Assembly (NCBI RefSeq): GCF_018736045.1
Contig: NZ_CP076132.1
Location: 4,804,501-4,868,500 of the forward strand
Reading direction: 5' to 3'
DNA length: 64,000 nt
From: Flammeovirga yaeyamensis
Lineage (GTDB): Bacteria; Bacteroidota; Bacteroidia; Cytophagales; Flammeovirgaceae
A model generated the notes under the pieces. The model searched no databases. It was given only the letters and a program-made list of their open reading frames with translations, and was not told the origin of the DNA. A program made the translations under genes and the position numbers. This document shows, piece by piece, positions 43,887 through 53,091 of the stretch (the stretch's first letter is position 1; each line of letters opens with the position of its first letter).

Positions 43887-46883
43887 TTAGAAGGTAACAT
43901 TCACACCAAAATTGTATATAAATGCTTCTGGGTAGCTACCAGGTTCTTTTTCTGGGCTATAAGAAGGGTAGTTCATCCAAGTGAATGGATTTGTAACAGA
44001 AGTATATAATCTTAGTCTTTGCAATTGAAGTTTATTCAATGCTTTCTCTCCTAAAGAATAACCAAGTACCATCGATCTTAATCTTACGAAAGATGTTTTT
44101 TGATATCCAAGAACATCCATATATAATGGTGATTGAGCATTCGAAGGAGCTGGAGCTGTGTTCGATGGATTTTCAGGTGTCCAATAATCCACTTTAATTC
44201 CGTTTCTATTACCTCTTAAGTCACCACCATTTGCATTAGATGTAAGGTATGAATTATGTCGAACCTGCCCTTGAACAGTATAAAAATCAGCTGAAAAATC
44301 GAAATTTTTATAATTAACATTCAAAGCTAATGATCCCATCCAGTTAGGTGTTCTGTCATAAATAATTCTATCATCATCATCTAAGACACCATCACCATTT
44401 TGATCCTTCAATCGAATATCTCCAGGTTTTGCACCTGTCATATGAGATTCATTTATTGGATCGCCTGTTTGCCATATACCATCAAATTCATAATCATAAT
44501 ATACACTTATTGGCTGCCCAACAAATAACCATCCTGTAGTACTACCTACATTAGGGATAACATCTAACCCTCCATACAATTCAGTAATTTTATTTCTATT
44601 CATGGAGAAGACTGGAGTCAATGAAATGGATAGATCTTTCTTACGAATAATTTCCGCTGTTAAAGTAAGTTCGAAACCTGTGTTTTCTACTGATCCTACA
44701 TTATCTATCATCTTAGTATAACCCGTTGTACTGTTAATATCTCTTGTAATTAAGAGATCTTTTGTTGTTGCATGGTAGTATTCAAATGCACCTTGAATTC
44801 TCCCATCAAAGAAACCAAAATCAATACCTGTGTTTAATGTAGTTGTTGTTTCCCATCTTAAGTTCGGGTTAGGCAACATAAAATCCGGAGCAAAACCTGC
44901 TGTTGTATTACCATTAAAGATATAATAGTATTCTGTTGCTGTACCTAAACTACTATAAGGGCTAATTGCTTCGTTACCAACAGAACCATAACTTGCTCTA
45001 AACTTTAATACATCTAAGAAATCAGTACCATTAAAAATATTTTCTCTGTGAATATTCCAAGCAACAGCTAACGACGGGAAATACCCCCATTTATTATTAT
45101 CTCCAAATACAGATGACGCATCTGCACGTGCCGTAGCAGTGAAAATATATTTTCCATCATAACTATATCGAGCACGTCCCATAAAAGAAAGTAAATTTCT
45201 TTCTGTTTCACTTCTTTCTACTTGTTGGGTCTCTGCTCCGGCAATACCTTTCCAACCTAATAAATCATTTGAAAATCCGAATGCATCATTTTTAGTTCTA
45301 CCCCATCTTCTTTCAATAGTAGATTGAACTCCTGTGAAATCAATTTTATGCTTATTGAATTTTTTCTCCCAAGTAACAATGTTCTCTAACATCAATTCTG
45401 TTGTATTATCATTATAATGGGATGCAATACCTGATTTACCAATGCCTTGTTGTTCTAATGATGATTGGTAATTACCATCAACTACATTATTATGTCTATA
45501 ACTTGCATTTGCTCTGTATTTAATATCAAATGGCAACTTAAAATCGAGGAATACATTGTATAAACCTTTATTTGTTGTGCTTTGTCTATCAGTTTCATCA
45601 ATATTAATAAAAGGATTGAATTGTTGACCTTTATCAGCTACCCAACGACGGTAAGTTCCGTCTTCATTATATATACTTGATAATGGAGAGTTTGTAAGAT
45701 AGTTTAGATTGTTAGCTTCTCTATTTCTTAGACCATTCATAAATGAGATATTCGAACCAATTGTTAACCAATCATTTACTTTCTGATCTACATTTAATCG
45801 AAGGTTTACTCTTTGATAATCAGAGCCTGGTAATAAACCATCATTTTTATAATAACCTGCTGAAAAAGCTGCTTTTGTTTTGTCGTTACCTCCTCTAACT
45901 GAAACGTTGTGTTGTGTAACTACAGTATTTTGTCTTAAAACCTCTTGTTCCCAATCTACAAATTGACCAGATGCCAAAACTTCTCTTTGAAGTTGTGAAA
46001 AGACAATATCATCTGGCTGGTAAATACCATAATTATCGTTTCTATGGGCTTCTCTTGCTAATTGAGCAAATTCGTCACCATTATATAAATCAAAATTTCT
46101 TTGAACTGCATTTTGGAAACCTACAAAGCCATCATAGCTCACCTTTACTTTTCCTTCTTCTCCTCTATGAGTTGTTATTAATATAACACCATTAGAAGCT
46201 CTTGCTCCATAAATAGCTTGAGAAGAAGCATCTTTTAATACTTCTAATGAGGCTATATCATTAGGGTTTACATCATTAATTGAACCAACCGCTACACCAT
46301 CTACGATAATTAAAGGATCATTACCACCAGAAATTGAATTTGATCCACGAATTAAAATAGAAGATGAACCGCCTGGAGATGCATTATCCAAACTAATTTG
46401 AACACCTGCTGCTTTACCTCTTAACATTTCTCCAACATCTGCTGTTGGAATTTTATTCATTTCCTCTGCTTCGACTGAAGAAATTGCACTTGCTACTTGA
46501 CTTTTAGTTTGAGAACCATAACCAACTACAATAATTTCTTCTAGTTGAGCTACATCTTCTTCTAAAATAACTTTCATTTTTGATTGAGTTCCTACTCTTA
46601 ATTGCTTCGTTACGAAACCAACAAAGCTAAATTCAAGAACAGGATCCTCTGTTGTTAGCACAAGTGAGAAGTGTCCATTAAAATCTGTAACAGATCCATA
46701 GGAAGTTCCAAATTCTTTAACGTTCACACCAATTAGAGCTTCACCGGATTCATCATAAACAGTTCCGGAAACTCTTGTTTCTTTTTGAGCATATACATTT
46801 AATGATAAGCAACATAAAAATGTAAATAGAAATACTGATTGCTTAAGTTTAGTAAATGCTTGTTTGCTGTAAAATTTTGACAT
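43887..46883 (-). CDS. SusC-type TonB-dependent transporter
   Basis: 998 aa, full length. Signal peptide (ends LNVYAQ), a carboxypeptidase-regulatory-like domain (GVNVKEFGTSYGSVTDFNGHF), the plug with IIVVGYGSQTKSQVASAIS and the SusC motif DPLIIVDGVAVGS, then the barrel ending IYNFGVNVTF. Pairs with the downstream susD. It would import oligosaccharides from the sulfatase, esterase and glycosidase products. A 7-bp hairpin (GTTGAAG / CTTCAAC, 46929-46946) lies in its leader. Confidence 0.96.
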   Translation of the reverse strand: MSKFYSKQAFTKLKQSVFLFTFLCCLSLNVYAQKETRVSGTVYDESGEALIGVNVKEFGTSYGSVTDFNGHFSLVLTTEDPVLEFSFVGFVTKQLRVGTQSKMKVILEEDVAQLEEIIVVGYGSQTKSQVASAISSVEAEEMNKIPTADVGEMLRGKAAGVQISLDNASPGGSSSILIRGSNSISGGNDPLIIVDGVAVGSINDVNPNDIASLEVLKDASSQAIYGARASNGVILITTHRGEEGKVKVSYDGFVGFQNAVQRNFDLYNGDEFAQLAREAHRNDNYGIYQPDDIVFSQLQREVLASGQFVDWEQEVLRQNTVVTQHNVSVRGGNDKTKAAFSAGYYKNDGLLPGSDYQRVNLRLNVDQKVNDWLTIGSNISFMNGLRNREANNLNYLTNSPLSSIYNEDGTYRRWVADKGQQFNPFINIDETDRQSTTNKGLYNVFLDFKLPFDIKYRANASYRHNNVVDGNYQSSLEQQGIGKSGIASHYNDNTTELMLENIVTWEKKFNKHKIDFTGVQSTIERRWGRTKNDAFGFSNDLLGWKGIAGAETQQVERSETERNLLSFMGRARYSYDGKYIFTATARADASSVFGDNNKWGYFPSLAVAWNIHRENIFNGTDFLDVLKFRASYGSVGNEAISPYSSLGTATEYYYIFNGNTTAGFAPDFMLPNPNLRWETTTTLNTGIDFGFFDGRIQGAFEYYHATTKDLLITRDINSTTGYTKMIDNVGSVENTGFELTLTAEIIRKKDLSISLTPVFSMNRNKITELYGGLDVIPNVGSTTGWLFVGQPISVYYDYEFDGIWQTGDPINESHMTGAKPGDIRLKDQNGDGVLDDDDRIIYDRTPNWMGSLALNVNYKNFDFSADFYTVQGQVRHNSYLTSNANGGDLRGNRNGIKVDYWTPENPSNTAPAPSNAQSPLYMDVLGYQKTSFVRLRSMVLGYSLGEKALNKLQLQRLRLYTSVTNPFTWMNYPSYSPEKEPGSYPEAFIYNFGVNVTF

Positions 46884-47139
46884 TACAATAAACAGTCTAG
46901 TTGATAAATAATTTTAGTTTTTAATCGAGTTGAAGTAAGCTTCAACCTTCAGCCTTCTGATTCGAGAAATTTTACGAATTAATAGTTATAATTTGATATT
47001 AGGTTTAATAGCCGTAATGATTAGATCTTTTTCAACAGAAGGAAATCATTGTGTTAATGATTTAAGCGAGTTTAAATGGTTTTAGTAATTCATTTTCATT
47101 CATTTCAATTAACGCTTTAACGCATTTGTTTTACTTGAC

Positions 47140-47352
47140 ACACGCAATTAACATAAATAATTATTTATTTCAAAATGATAATTATCATTATTTGTATTTT
47201 ATGCACTTATTAAATAATCGCATTTACAACACCTGTACTCTATGTTACAAGGTATTTACAGAAGTATTATTTAAATATATGAGCTTTCATTATTCATTTA
47301 TTAAATTAAATACTATTTACTTATTTGATCTTACTTATTTAAAAACACGCAA
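47140..47352. promoter_or_regulatory. ACACGCAA elements, candidate regulator sites
   Basis: Two copies of ACACGCAA (47140-47147 and 47345-47352) on the plus strand, 205 bp apart, and one inverted copy in the promoter (47573-47580). These are the best candidates for the site of the LacI-family regulator encoded at 49684. No palindrome is evident, so this is tentative. Confidence 0.4.
47174..47189. promoter_or_regulatory. 16-bp perfect palindrome, Fur-box-like
   Basis: AATGATAATTATCATT reads identically on both strands. It resembles Fur-type iron boxes (GATAATGATAATCATTATC class). Nearby genes are not iron genes, so it may belong to another dimeric regulator. Confidence 0.45.
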
Positions 47353-47571
47353 ACACACTCACCAAAAAAGCAATATAAATAGCGTTTTCTTGTTTATTTA
47401 TCCTGAAAAATATAAGAATTAAAGTATCATATATATATTAAAAACAACAAAACACACAAAACACACACTTTTAAATATTACATTAAATTTAAATATACAC
47501 CAACAAAACACTAACAATCAATTAATTAATAATAATAACACACAAACAAAGCACACATATTATAAAATAAA

Positions 47572-47604
47572 TTTGCGTGTGTTTAAAACATTTCTATATA
47601 TTTG
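47572..47604 (+). promoter_or_regulatory. Promoter of the glucuronate operon with overlapping operator
   Basis: TTTG at 47572-47575 (-33), 21-bp spacer, TATATTTG at 47597-47604 (-7): full Bacteroidota consensus. TTGCGTGT begins in the -33 element and runs into the spacer, so a repressor bound there would exclude polymerase. Start codon 28 bp past the -7. Confidence 0.65.
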
Positions 47605-47631
47605 CATTATAATATTAAACAAAAAGTAGAA

Positions 47632-48474
47632 ATGATGAACAATACTTTTGCAGACTTAAAGAACAAAGTAACTGTGATTACAGGCGGTGCTGGCGTTTTA
47701 GGAAATAGCATCTGTAACGCTTTCGCTTCATGTGGTTCTAAACTAGCTATTGTAGATCTAAATTTAGAAAATGCAGAAAAACTAGCAAATCAACTAGTCA
47801 GCGACTATAACATCGAGGCGATTGGTGTTTCAGCAAATGTTTTAAATAAAGAAAGTTTGAAAGAAGCTAAAACTAAGATAAACAATCAACTTGGTGCAAT
47901 TGAAATCTTAGTTAATGGTGCTGGTGGAAACCATCCAAAAGCAACAACAAGCGTAGAACAAATGGTATCTGATGAAATTGAAGGGTCATTTTTTGATTTA
48001 GATATTGAAGGGTTCGATTTTGTTTTTGATTTAAACTTTAAGGGCACTTTGTTACCATCAATGATATTTGGAAAAGATATGATTGGTAAAGAAAACAAAG
48101 GAGTAATTTTAAATATTTCTTCAATGAATGCCTTTAAACCTCTGACAAAGATACCTGCTTATTCTGCAGCAAAATCTTCAATTAATAATTTCACTGAATG
48201 GCTAGCTACTCATTTAGCCCCACAAAACATCAGAGTGAATAGTTTAGCCCCAGGCTTCTTTATAACTGATCAAAATCGATTTTTGGTTACCAATCAAGAC
48301 GGATCATTCACTGAAAGAGGACAAAAAATTGTTAATGGTACGCCAATGAATAAATTTGGGAAACCGGATGACATTCAAGGTACAAGTCTTTATTTATGTT
48401 CAGACATTTCCTCTTTTGTAACAGGTATTTGCATACCGGTAGATGGTGGTTACAATTGTTTTAGCGGTGTTTAA
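47632..48474 (+). CDS. SDR D-fructuronate reductase (D-mannonate oxidoreductase)
   Basis: 280 aa from ATG at 47632; a longer frame uses a TTG at 47602 that overlaps the -7 element and was rejected. Rossmann motif TGGAGVLG near residues 19-26, NGAGGN, and catalytic Y/K in PAYSAAKSS. It resembles the SDR-type mannonate oxidoreductases that replace UxuB in many bacteria. First gene of an operon with uxuA (11-bp gap), so the reaction is probably fructuronate to mannonate. Confidence 0.87.
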   Translation: MMNNTFADLKNKVTVITGGAGVLGNSICNAFASCGSKLAIVDLNLENAEKLANQLVSDYNIEAIGVSANVLNKESLKEAKTKINNQLGAIEILVNGAGGNHPKATTSVEQMVSDEIEGSFFDLDIEGFDFVFDLNFKGTLLPSMIFGKDMIGKENKGVILNISSMNAFKPLTKIPAYSAAKSSINNFTEWLATHLAPQNIRVNSLAPGFFITDQNRFLVTNQDGSFTERGQKIVNGTPMNKFGKPDDIQGTSLYLCSDISSFVTGICIPVDGGYNCFSGV

Positions 48475-48485
48475 TAACTATTAAA

Positions 48486-49676
48486 ATGAAAGGATTAGAA
48501 GAAACTTGGAGATGGTACGGTCCAAACGACCCTGTCAGCTTATCAGATATATGTCAAGCCGGTGCAACAGGAGTTGTCACTGCTTTACATCACATTCCTA
48601 ACGGTGATGTTTGGACAGTTGAAGAAATACAGAAAAGAAAAGACGAAATCGAAAATTCAGGTCTTACTTGGTCGGTAGTCGAAAGTATTCCCGTTCATGA
48701 AGACATAAAAAAGGCAACCGGAAACTTCGAAAAGTATATCAACAATTATAAATTGAGTATAGAAAATTTAGCAAAATGTGGTATCGACACTGTTTGTTAT
48801 AATTTTATGCCTGTACTTGATTGGACGAGAACTAATCTCAGCTATAAAGTTAAAGATGGCTCTGAGGCATTACGTTTTGATGTGGCTGAATTTGCTGCAT
48901 TCGAAATACATATTTTAAAAAGACCTGACGCTGATAAGTCTTATTCCAATGATATAATATCAAAAGCTAAGAATGTTTTTGATACTATGACTGAAGAAAA
49001 AAAACAAGAATTAGTAAGCAACATTATTGCCGGTCTCCCTGGTGCTGAAGAAGGATATACCTTAGAACAATTTCAAGCTGTTCTAGATGAATATAAAAAC
49101 ATTGATTCTGAGACATTACGAAAGAATTTATTACACTTTCTTTCAGAAATTGTCCCTATTGCAGAAAAATCAAATGTGGTTTTAGCTATCCACCCTGATG
49201 ATCCTCCATTTCCAATATTAGGTCTTCCAAGAATTATTAGTACAGAAAATGATATTGAGTGGTTATTAAAGTCAATCCCATCTAAAAACAATGGTATTAC
49301 TTTCTGTTCTGGAAGTTACGGAGTAAGAGCAGACAACAACTTGGAAAGTATAGCAAGTCGTTTCGCAGATCGAATTCATTTCGTACATTTGAGAGCGACT
49401 AAGCGAGACATCGAAGGGAACTTCTACGAAGCTAATCACTTAGAAGGCGATGTGGATATGTATACTCTCTTAACAATCTTAATGAAAGAAAAACAAAGGA
49501 GAGTATTAGAGAACGATCTTGCTAGTAGAATGCCGGTTCGTCCTGACCATGGACATAAAATGTTGGATGATTTACATAAAAAAACAAATCCTGGCTATTC
49601 GGGTATTGGTAGACTTAGAGGTTTGGCTGAACTAAGAGGTGTCATGTACGCCATTTCGTCAGCCGCAAAAAAATAA
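48486..49676 (+). CDS. uxuA: D-mannonate dehydratase
   Basis: 396 aa, the E. coli UxuA length. Hallmarks: [14 protein letters not shown] at the N-terminus, [42 protein letters not shown] and a C-terminal [12 protein letters not shown] with the metal-binding His. Dehydrates mannonate to KDG. Followed 7 bp later by the regulator gene, so one transcript is likely. Confidence 0.97.
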   Translation: MKGLEETWRWYGPNDPVSLSDICQAGATGVVTALHHIPNGDVWTVEEIQKRKDEIENSGLTWSVVESIPVHEDIKKATGNFEKYINNYKLSIENLAKCGIDTVCYNFMPVLDWTRTNLSYKVKDGSEALRFDVAEFAAFEIHILKRPDADKSYSNDIISKAKNVFDTMTEEKKQELVSNIIAGLPGAEEGYTLEQFQAVLDEYKNIDSETLRKNLLHFLSEIVPIAEKSNVVLAIHPDDPPFPILGLPRIISTENDIEWLLKSIPSKNNGITFCSGSYGVRADNNLESIASRFADRIHFVHLRATKRDIEGNFYEANHLEGDVDMYTLLTILMKEKQRRVLENDLASRMPVRPDHGHKMLDDLHKKTNPGYSGIGRLRGLAELRGVMYAISSAAKK

Positions 49677-49683
49677 ATTAAAA

Positions 49684-50733
49684 ATGGGAGTAAGTAAGTC
49701 CGTAGGTATAAAAGAAATTGCATTAATGGCCAATGTTTCGGTTGGTACAGTAGATAGAGTAATTCATAATAGAGGAAGAGTATCTGAAGCTACCAAAGAA
49801 AAAATCGAAAGATTAATGGTAGAACATGGATATAAACACAAAAAATCAACGTTTAAACTTTTTAATATTGGTATATTACTTCCATCTCCTAAAACTAATC
49901 CATATTGGGCGTTACCTCTGCAAGGCTTAAAAGATAGAGCTAAAGTACTTACAGATAGCAGTATTAAGATAACTGAAAACCTTTTTAATTATAATAGTGC
50001 GGACGATTATTTAAAAAAAGGAGAAGAACTATTATCTGAACATGTTGATGGACTTATTATTCACCCACTTTTTAGACAAGAAACTTATCAAATAATAAGA
50101 AAGGTTAGAGATTTAGAAATCCCTTTTGTTTTTCTTGATGCAAACTTACCAGAACTTGAACCCACCTATTTTGTTGGTCAGGATGCAAAAAGTTGTGGAG
50201 GTTTAGCAGGAAGACTATTAAGCCTTGGATTAAGAAAAGATGAAGACATTTGGATCATCAATCTATCTTCGAACTCAGGAAATTCGACTACTTTTTTAAG
50301 AGAAATTGGAGCGGTTGATACTTTAAAATCATTTACTGATAATCTTAATCAAGTAAAAGTTTTAGATATTAATCCCTCGTCTAATGATGATGAAATACTA
50401 TCTATTTTCAAACAAAAAATTGATAGTAATAAAAGTCCCTCAAGAGTATATGTTACTAATTCTAAGATTGGTAGAGTATACAAAATCATTCAAAAATTAG
50501 ACATTTCAGACAGAATTGTCATGATTGGTCATGACCCTTTAGAAGAAAATATAAAACTTTTAAACAGTAATAAAATCGATTTTCTAATCGCTCAAGATAG
50601 TAAAAAACAAGGTGCATTAGTATTAGATGGAATTCATGATTTCCTATTATTCAATAAATTAGATGAAAAGGAAAAACATATCTGTTCTAATGTTTATTCT
50701 AAAGAAAATATTAATTCGATAAGCAGTCTTTAA
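49684..50733 (+). CDS. LacI-family regulator of uronate genes, atypical HTH
   Basis: 349 aa from ATG at 49684 (an in-frame ATG at 49639 lies inside uxuA). HTH at residues about 6-30 (GIKEIALMANVSVGTVDRVIHNRGRVS) has VGTVDR where typical LacI proteins have S-x-TVSR, so its operator should differ from CAATCGATTG. Effector-binding domain follows. Encoded within the operon it probably controls, which implies autoregulation. A perfect 15-bp inverted repeat follows the stop codon. Confidence 0.92.
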   Translation: MGVSKSVGIKEIALMANVSVGTVDRVIHNRGRVSEATKEKIERLMVEHGYKHKKSTFKLFNIGILLPSPKTNPYWALPLQGLKDRAKVLTDSSIKITENLFNYNSADDYLKKGEELLSEHVDGLIIHPLFRQETYQIIRKVRDLEIPFVFLDANLPELEPTYFVGQDAKSCGGLAGRLLSLGLRKDEDIWIINLSSNSGNSTTFLREIGAVDTLKSFTDNLNQVKVLDINPSSNDDEILSIFKQKIDSNKSPSRVYVTNSKIGRVYKIIQKLDISDRIVMIGHDPLEENIKLLNSNKIDFLIAQDSKKQGALVLDGIHDFLLFNKLDEKEKHICSNVYSKENINSISSL

Positions 50734-50735
50734 AC

Positions 50736-50782
50736 TTTTGATTGGTTCTATGTATTTCAATTAATAATAGAACCAATCAAAA
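50736..50782 (+). terminator. Perfect 15-bp inverted repeat after the regulator gene
   Basis: TTTTGATTGGTTCTA at 50736-50750 and TAGAACCAATCAAAA at 50768-50782, 17-nt loop. Very stable for this AT-rich DNA but without a T-run, so it may partly terminate the first half of the operon. Confidence 0.6.
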
Positions 50783-51052
50783 CACCTAGTTCTTACCAGT
50801 ATTTTACAGTTAAACTAAACTGACAAAATAGGTTAATTCCTAAAAAACTAAAACCAACTGATAAATTTTGAAAGGTCTATCAGTAATGAAATGAAATTTG
50901 TTCTTTTTCAATGACAAGGAAAAGTCTATTGTGTGCATCAATTGATTATGTTTTACTCATTTTCAATTATACAATAGTATAATTTTTACAAGAATAATTA
51001 TTACCCACTGTGTTTGAATCAAGAACAATAAATAACTAAAAACAAATCAAAG
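50783..51052 (+). other. Intergenic region before eda, candidate second promoter
   Basis: No gene. Contains TAAATTTTG (50872-50880), a near -7 match, and an inverted repeat AATTATAC-AATA-GTATAATT at 50965-50984 followed by T-rich DNA. TGTGTTTG at 51009-51016 differs from the -7 consensus by one base. ATTGTGTGCATCAATTG near 50930 loosely resembles the ACACGCAA elements. The eda-to-kdgK genes may have their own promoter here. Confidence 0.4.
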
Positions 51053-51724
51053 ATGGCTAAATTTTCAAGAATTGACGTTACTCTAAAAATGAAGGATACA
51101 GGTATGGTACCAGTATTTTATCATCAGAATTTAGAATTAAATAAAGCAATCTTAAAAGCGTGTTATGATGGCGGAGCCAGAGTATTTGAATTCACAAATA
51201 GAGGAGATTTTGCTCATGAAATATTTGGCGAACTGATTAAATGGTCTGAAATAAATTGCCCTGAAATGATCTTGGGTGTTGGATCTATTGTTGATGCTCC
51301 TACCACCTCTTTATACATTCAATTAGGAGCAAACTTTATTGTTTCGCCAATCTTATCGGAAGAAATGGCAAAAGTGTGTAATAGAAGAAAAGTTTCATGG
51401 TCACCCGGCTGTGGCACACTAACAGAGATTTCAAAAGCAGAAGAACTAGGAGCTGAGGTCGTAAAAATATTTCCAGGTCAACAAGTTGGAGGACCTGAAT
51501 TTGTAAAAGCCGTAAAAGGACCCTGCCCTTGGAGTAGCATTATGCCAACAGGTGGTGTTGAACCCACAAAAGAAAACCTTTCAAAATGGATACATTCTGG
51601 TGTACACTGTGTTGGAATGGGGTCTAAACTAATGATAAAAAACACTAATGGTGAATATGATATAGAGGCCATTAAACAAAAAACCAAGGAGGCATTAATG
51701 ATTATCTCAGAGCTCAGAAGTTAA
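51053..51724 (+). CDS. eda: KDPG aldolase
   Basis: 223 aa. Schiff-base Lys K138 in EVVKIFPGQQ, catalytic E46 in RVFEFTNR, and the phosphate-binding MPTGGVEPTKENL. Splits 2-keto-3-deoxy-6-phosphogluconate into pyruvate and glyceraldehyde 3-phosphate, the last step for uronates from this locus and, by need, from the kduI/kduD locus. The transporter gene follows after 20 bp. Confidence 0.95.
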   Translation: MAKFSRIDVTLKMKDTGMVPVFYHQNLELNKAILKACYDGGARVFEFTNRGDFAHEIFGELIKWSEINCPEMILGVGSIVDAPTTSLYIQLGANFIVSPILSEEMAKVCNRRKVSWSPGCGTLTEISKAEELGAEVVKIFPGQQVGGPEFVKAVKGPCPWSSIMPTGGVEPTKENLSKWIHSGVHCVGMGSKLMIKNTNGEYDIEAIKQKTKEALMIISELRS

Positions 51725-51744
51725 TTGAAAAAATGAAATGAAAT

Positions 51745-53079
51745 ATGGATACAATAACTAAAAATCCACCTGTAGAATCTGTTAAACAAAAAGATAGTAA
51801 GTACAGGTATAGAATTTTGGCCTTATTATTTATGGCCACTACTATCAACTACATGGACCGTAGTATAATGGGGGTACTAGCTCCTACTTTGGAAGGTATT
51901 TTCGATTGGTCCAAGTCTGATTATGCCTCAATTAATATTGCATTCAAAGCCGCTTATGCCATTGGATTAATATCAATGGGTACTTTAATTGACAAAATGG
52001 GTACTCGTATCGGATATACTGTTTCTATTGCAATTTGGTCAGTTTTCGGGATGGCTCATTCATTATTAAGACCTGCTTTCGGCCTTATTGGCTTTATGAT
52101 GGCTCGTTTTGGTTTAGGTTTTGGAGAAGCTGGTAATTTCCCTGCTGCAGTAAAAACTGTGGCTGAGTGGTTTCCCAAAAAAGATCGTGCTTTTGCTACA
52201 GGTATATTCAATGCAGGATCTAACGTTGGAGCATTTTTAGCTCCAATTGTAGTTACAGGTATATTAACTTATGGAGGCACAGAAGCTTGGCCTTTTACAT
52301 TTCTAGTAACAGGTTTTTTTAGTGCCTTATGGGTTTTCTTATGGCTTAAATTTTATAAAAAACCACAAGACCATCCCTCTGTAAATGAAACAGAGTTAAA
52401 TTATATTCAACAAGATGAAGATTCAGAAGAGGTAAAAGAAGAAAATTTACCACCTACTCCTCTTTCAAAAATTGCTACTAAAAAACAAACTTGGGCATTT
52501 ACCATTGGTAAATTAACTGATGGTGTATGGTACTTCTTTATGTTCTGGAGTGGTATGTTTTTCCATGATAAATTCGGAATGAGTATCAAAGAACTAGGTG
52601 CCGCTTATGCTGTTATGTATCTTATTGCAGACCTTGGATCTATTGGTGGTGGTTACCTATCAAAATTCTTTATTGAAAGAGGATGGTCTCTTAATTCTGC
52701 AAGAAAAATATCATTATTAATATGTGCTTTATGTATTGCTCCAGTTTCTATTGCTACTATAACAGAAAGTGCAATTATCGCAGCTTGTCTAATTGCATTA
52801 GCATCCGGAGGACACCAAGCGTGGTCTTGTAATTTATTTACTGTCGCTTCTGATTTATTACCCAAACCAGCTGTAGCAAGAACAGTGGGATTCGGAAGTA
52901 TGTTTGGTGCATTATCTGGGATGTTAATTGATTTTCTTCTTGGTAGATATTTAGACCATTTAGGTAATGATGCTTATTTCTGGATGTTCCTCGTAGCAGG
53001 TCTATCTTACCTTGTTGTATTGTTTATACTTCATATGATAGTACCTGACTATAAACCACTTAAACAAGAAGAACTTTAA
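51745..53079 (+). CDS. MFS hexuronate transporter, ExuT-like
   Basis: 444 aa, about 12 transmembrane segments. Same family as 13186-14523 with the blocks INYMDRSI, GTLIDKMGTRIGY and FPAAVKTVAEWFPKKDRAFATGIFN conserved nearly without change. Sits between eda and uxaC (gaps 20 and 12 bp), so it most likely imports glucuronate or glucuronate-containing oligosaccharides released in the periplasm. Paralogy suggests duplication, with each copy kept by its own operon. Confidence 0.93.
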   Translation: MDTITKNPPVESVKQKDSKYRYRILALLFMATTINYMDRSIMGVLAPTLEGIFDWSKSDYASINIAFKAAYAIGLISMGTLIDKMGTRIGYTVSIAIWSVFGMAHSLLRPAFGLIGFMMARFGLGFGEAGNFPAAVKTVAEWFPKKDRAFATGIFNAGSNVGAFLAPIVVTGILTYGGTEAWPFTFLVTGFFSALWVFLWLKFYKKPQDHPSVNETELNYIQQDEDSEEVKEENLPPTPLSKIATKKQTWAFTIGKLTDGVWYFFMFWSGMFFHDKFGMSIKELGAAYAVMYLIADLGSIGGGYLSKFFIERGWSLNSARKISLLICALCIAPVSIATITESAIIAACLIALASGGHQAWSCNLFTVASDLLPKPAVARTVGFGSMFGALSGMLIDFLLGRYLDHLGNDAYFWMFLVAGLSYLVVLFILHMIVPDYKPLKQEEL

Positions 53080-53091
53080 AATTAAATCAGC

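Larger units (their letters stand above)
46884..47631. other. Divergent intergenic region susC / uronate operon
   Basis: About 750 bp, very AT-rich. Contents: a leader hairpin at 46929-46946, ACACGCAA at 47140-47147 and again at 47345-47352, its complement TTGCGTGT at 47573-47580, and several AACACAC runs between 47450 and 47560. A perfect 16-bp palindrome AATGATAATTATCATT lies at 47174-47189. A promoter for the plus-strand operon is at 47572-47604. An open frame at 47126-47422 has no coding character and was left out. Confidence 0.6.

Noticed and set aside
47126-47422. 98-residue open frame in the AT-rich intergenic region
   Set aside because: Low-complexity composition (many Y, F, N, I), no family features, and it overlaps candidate regulatory sites; long frames arise by chance in such sequence.
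47440-47560. ACACAC-rich tract as a CRISPR array or tandem repeat
   Set aside because: Repeats are short, irregular and have no uniform spacers; more likely low complexity plus operator-like sites.
47602-47631. TTG start for the SDR fructuronate reductase
   Set aside because: It overlaps the -7 element and would precede transcription start; ATG at 47632 fits the family.
49639-49683. Longer start for the LacI-family regulator
   Set aside because: The extra 15 residues lie inside uxuA and do not belong to a LacI N-terminus; ATG at 49684 starts just before the HTH.
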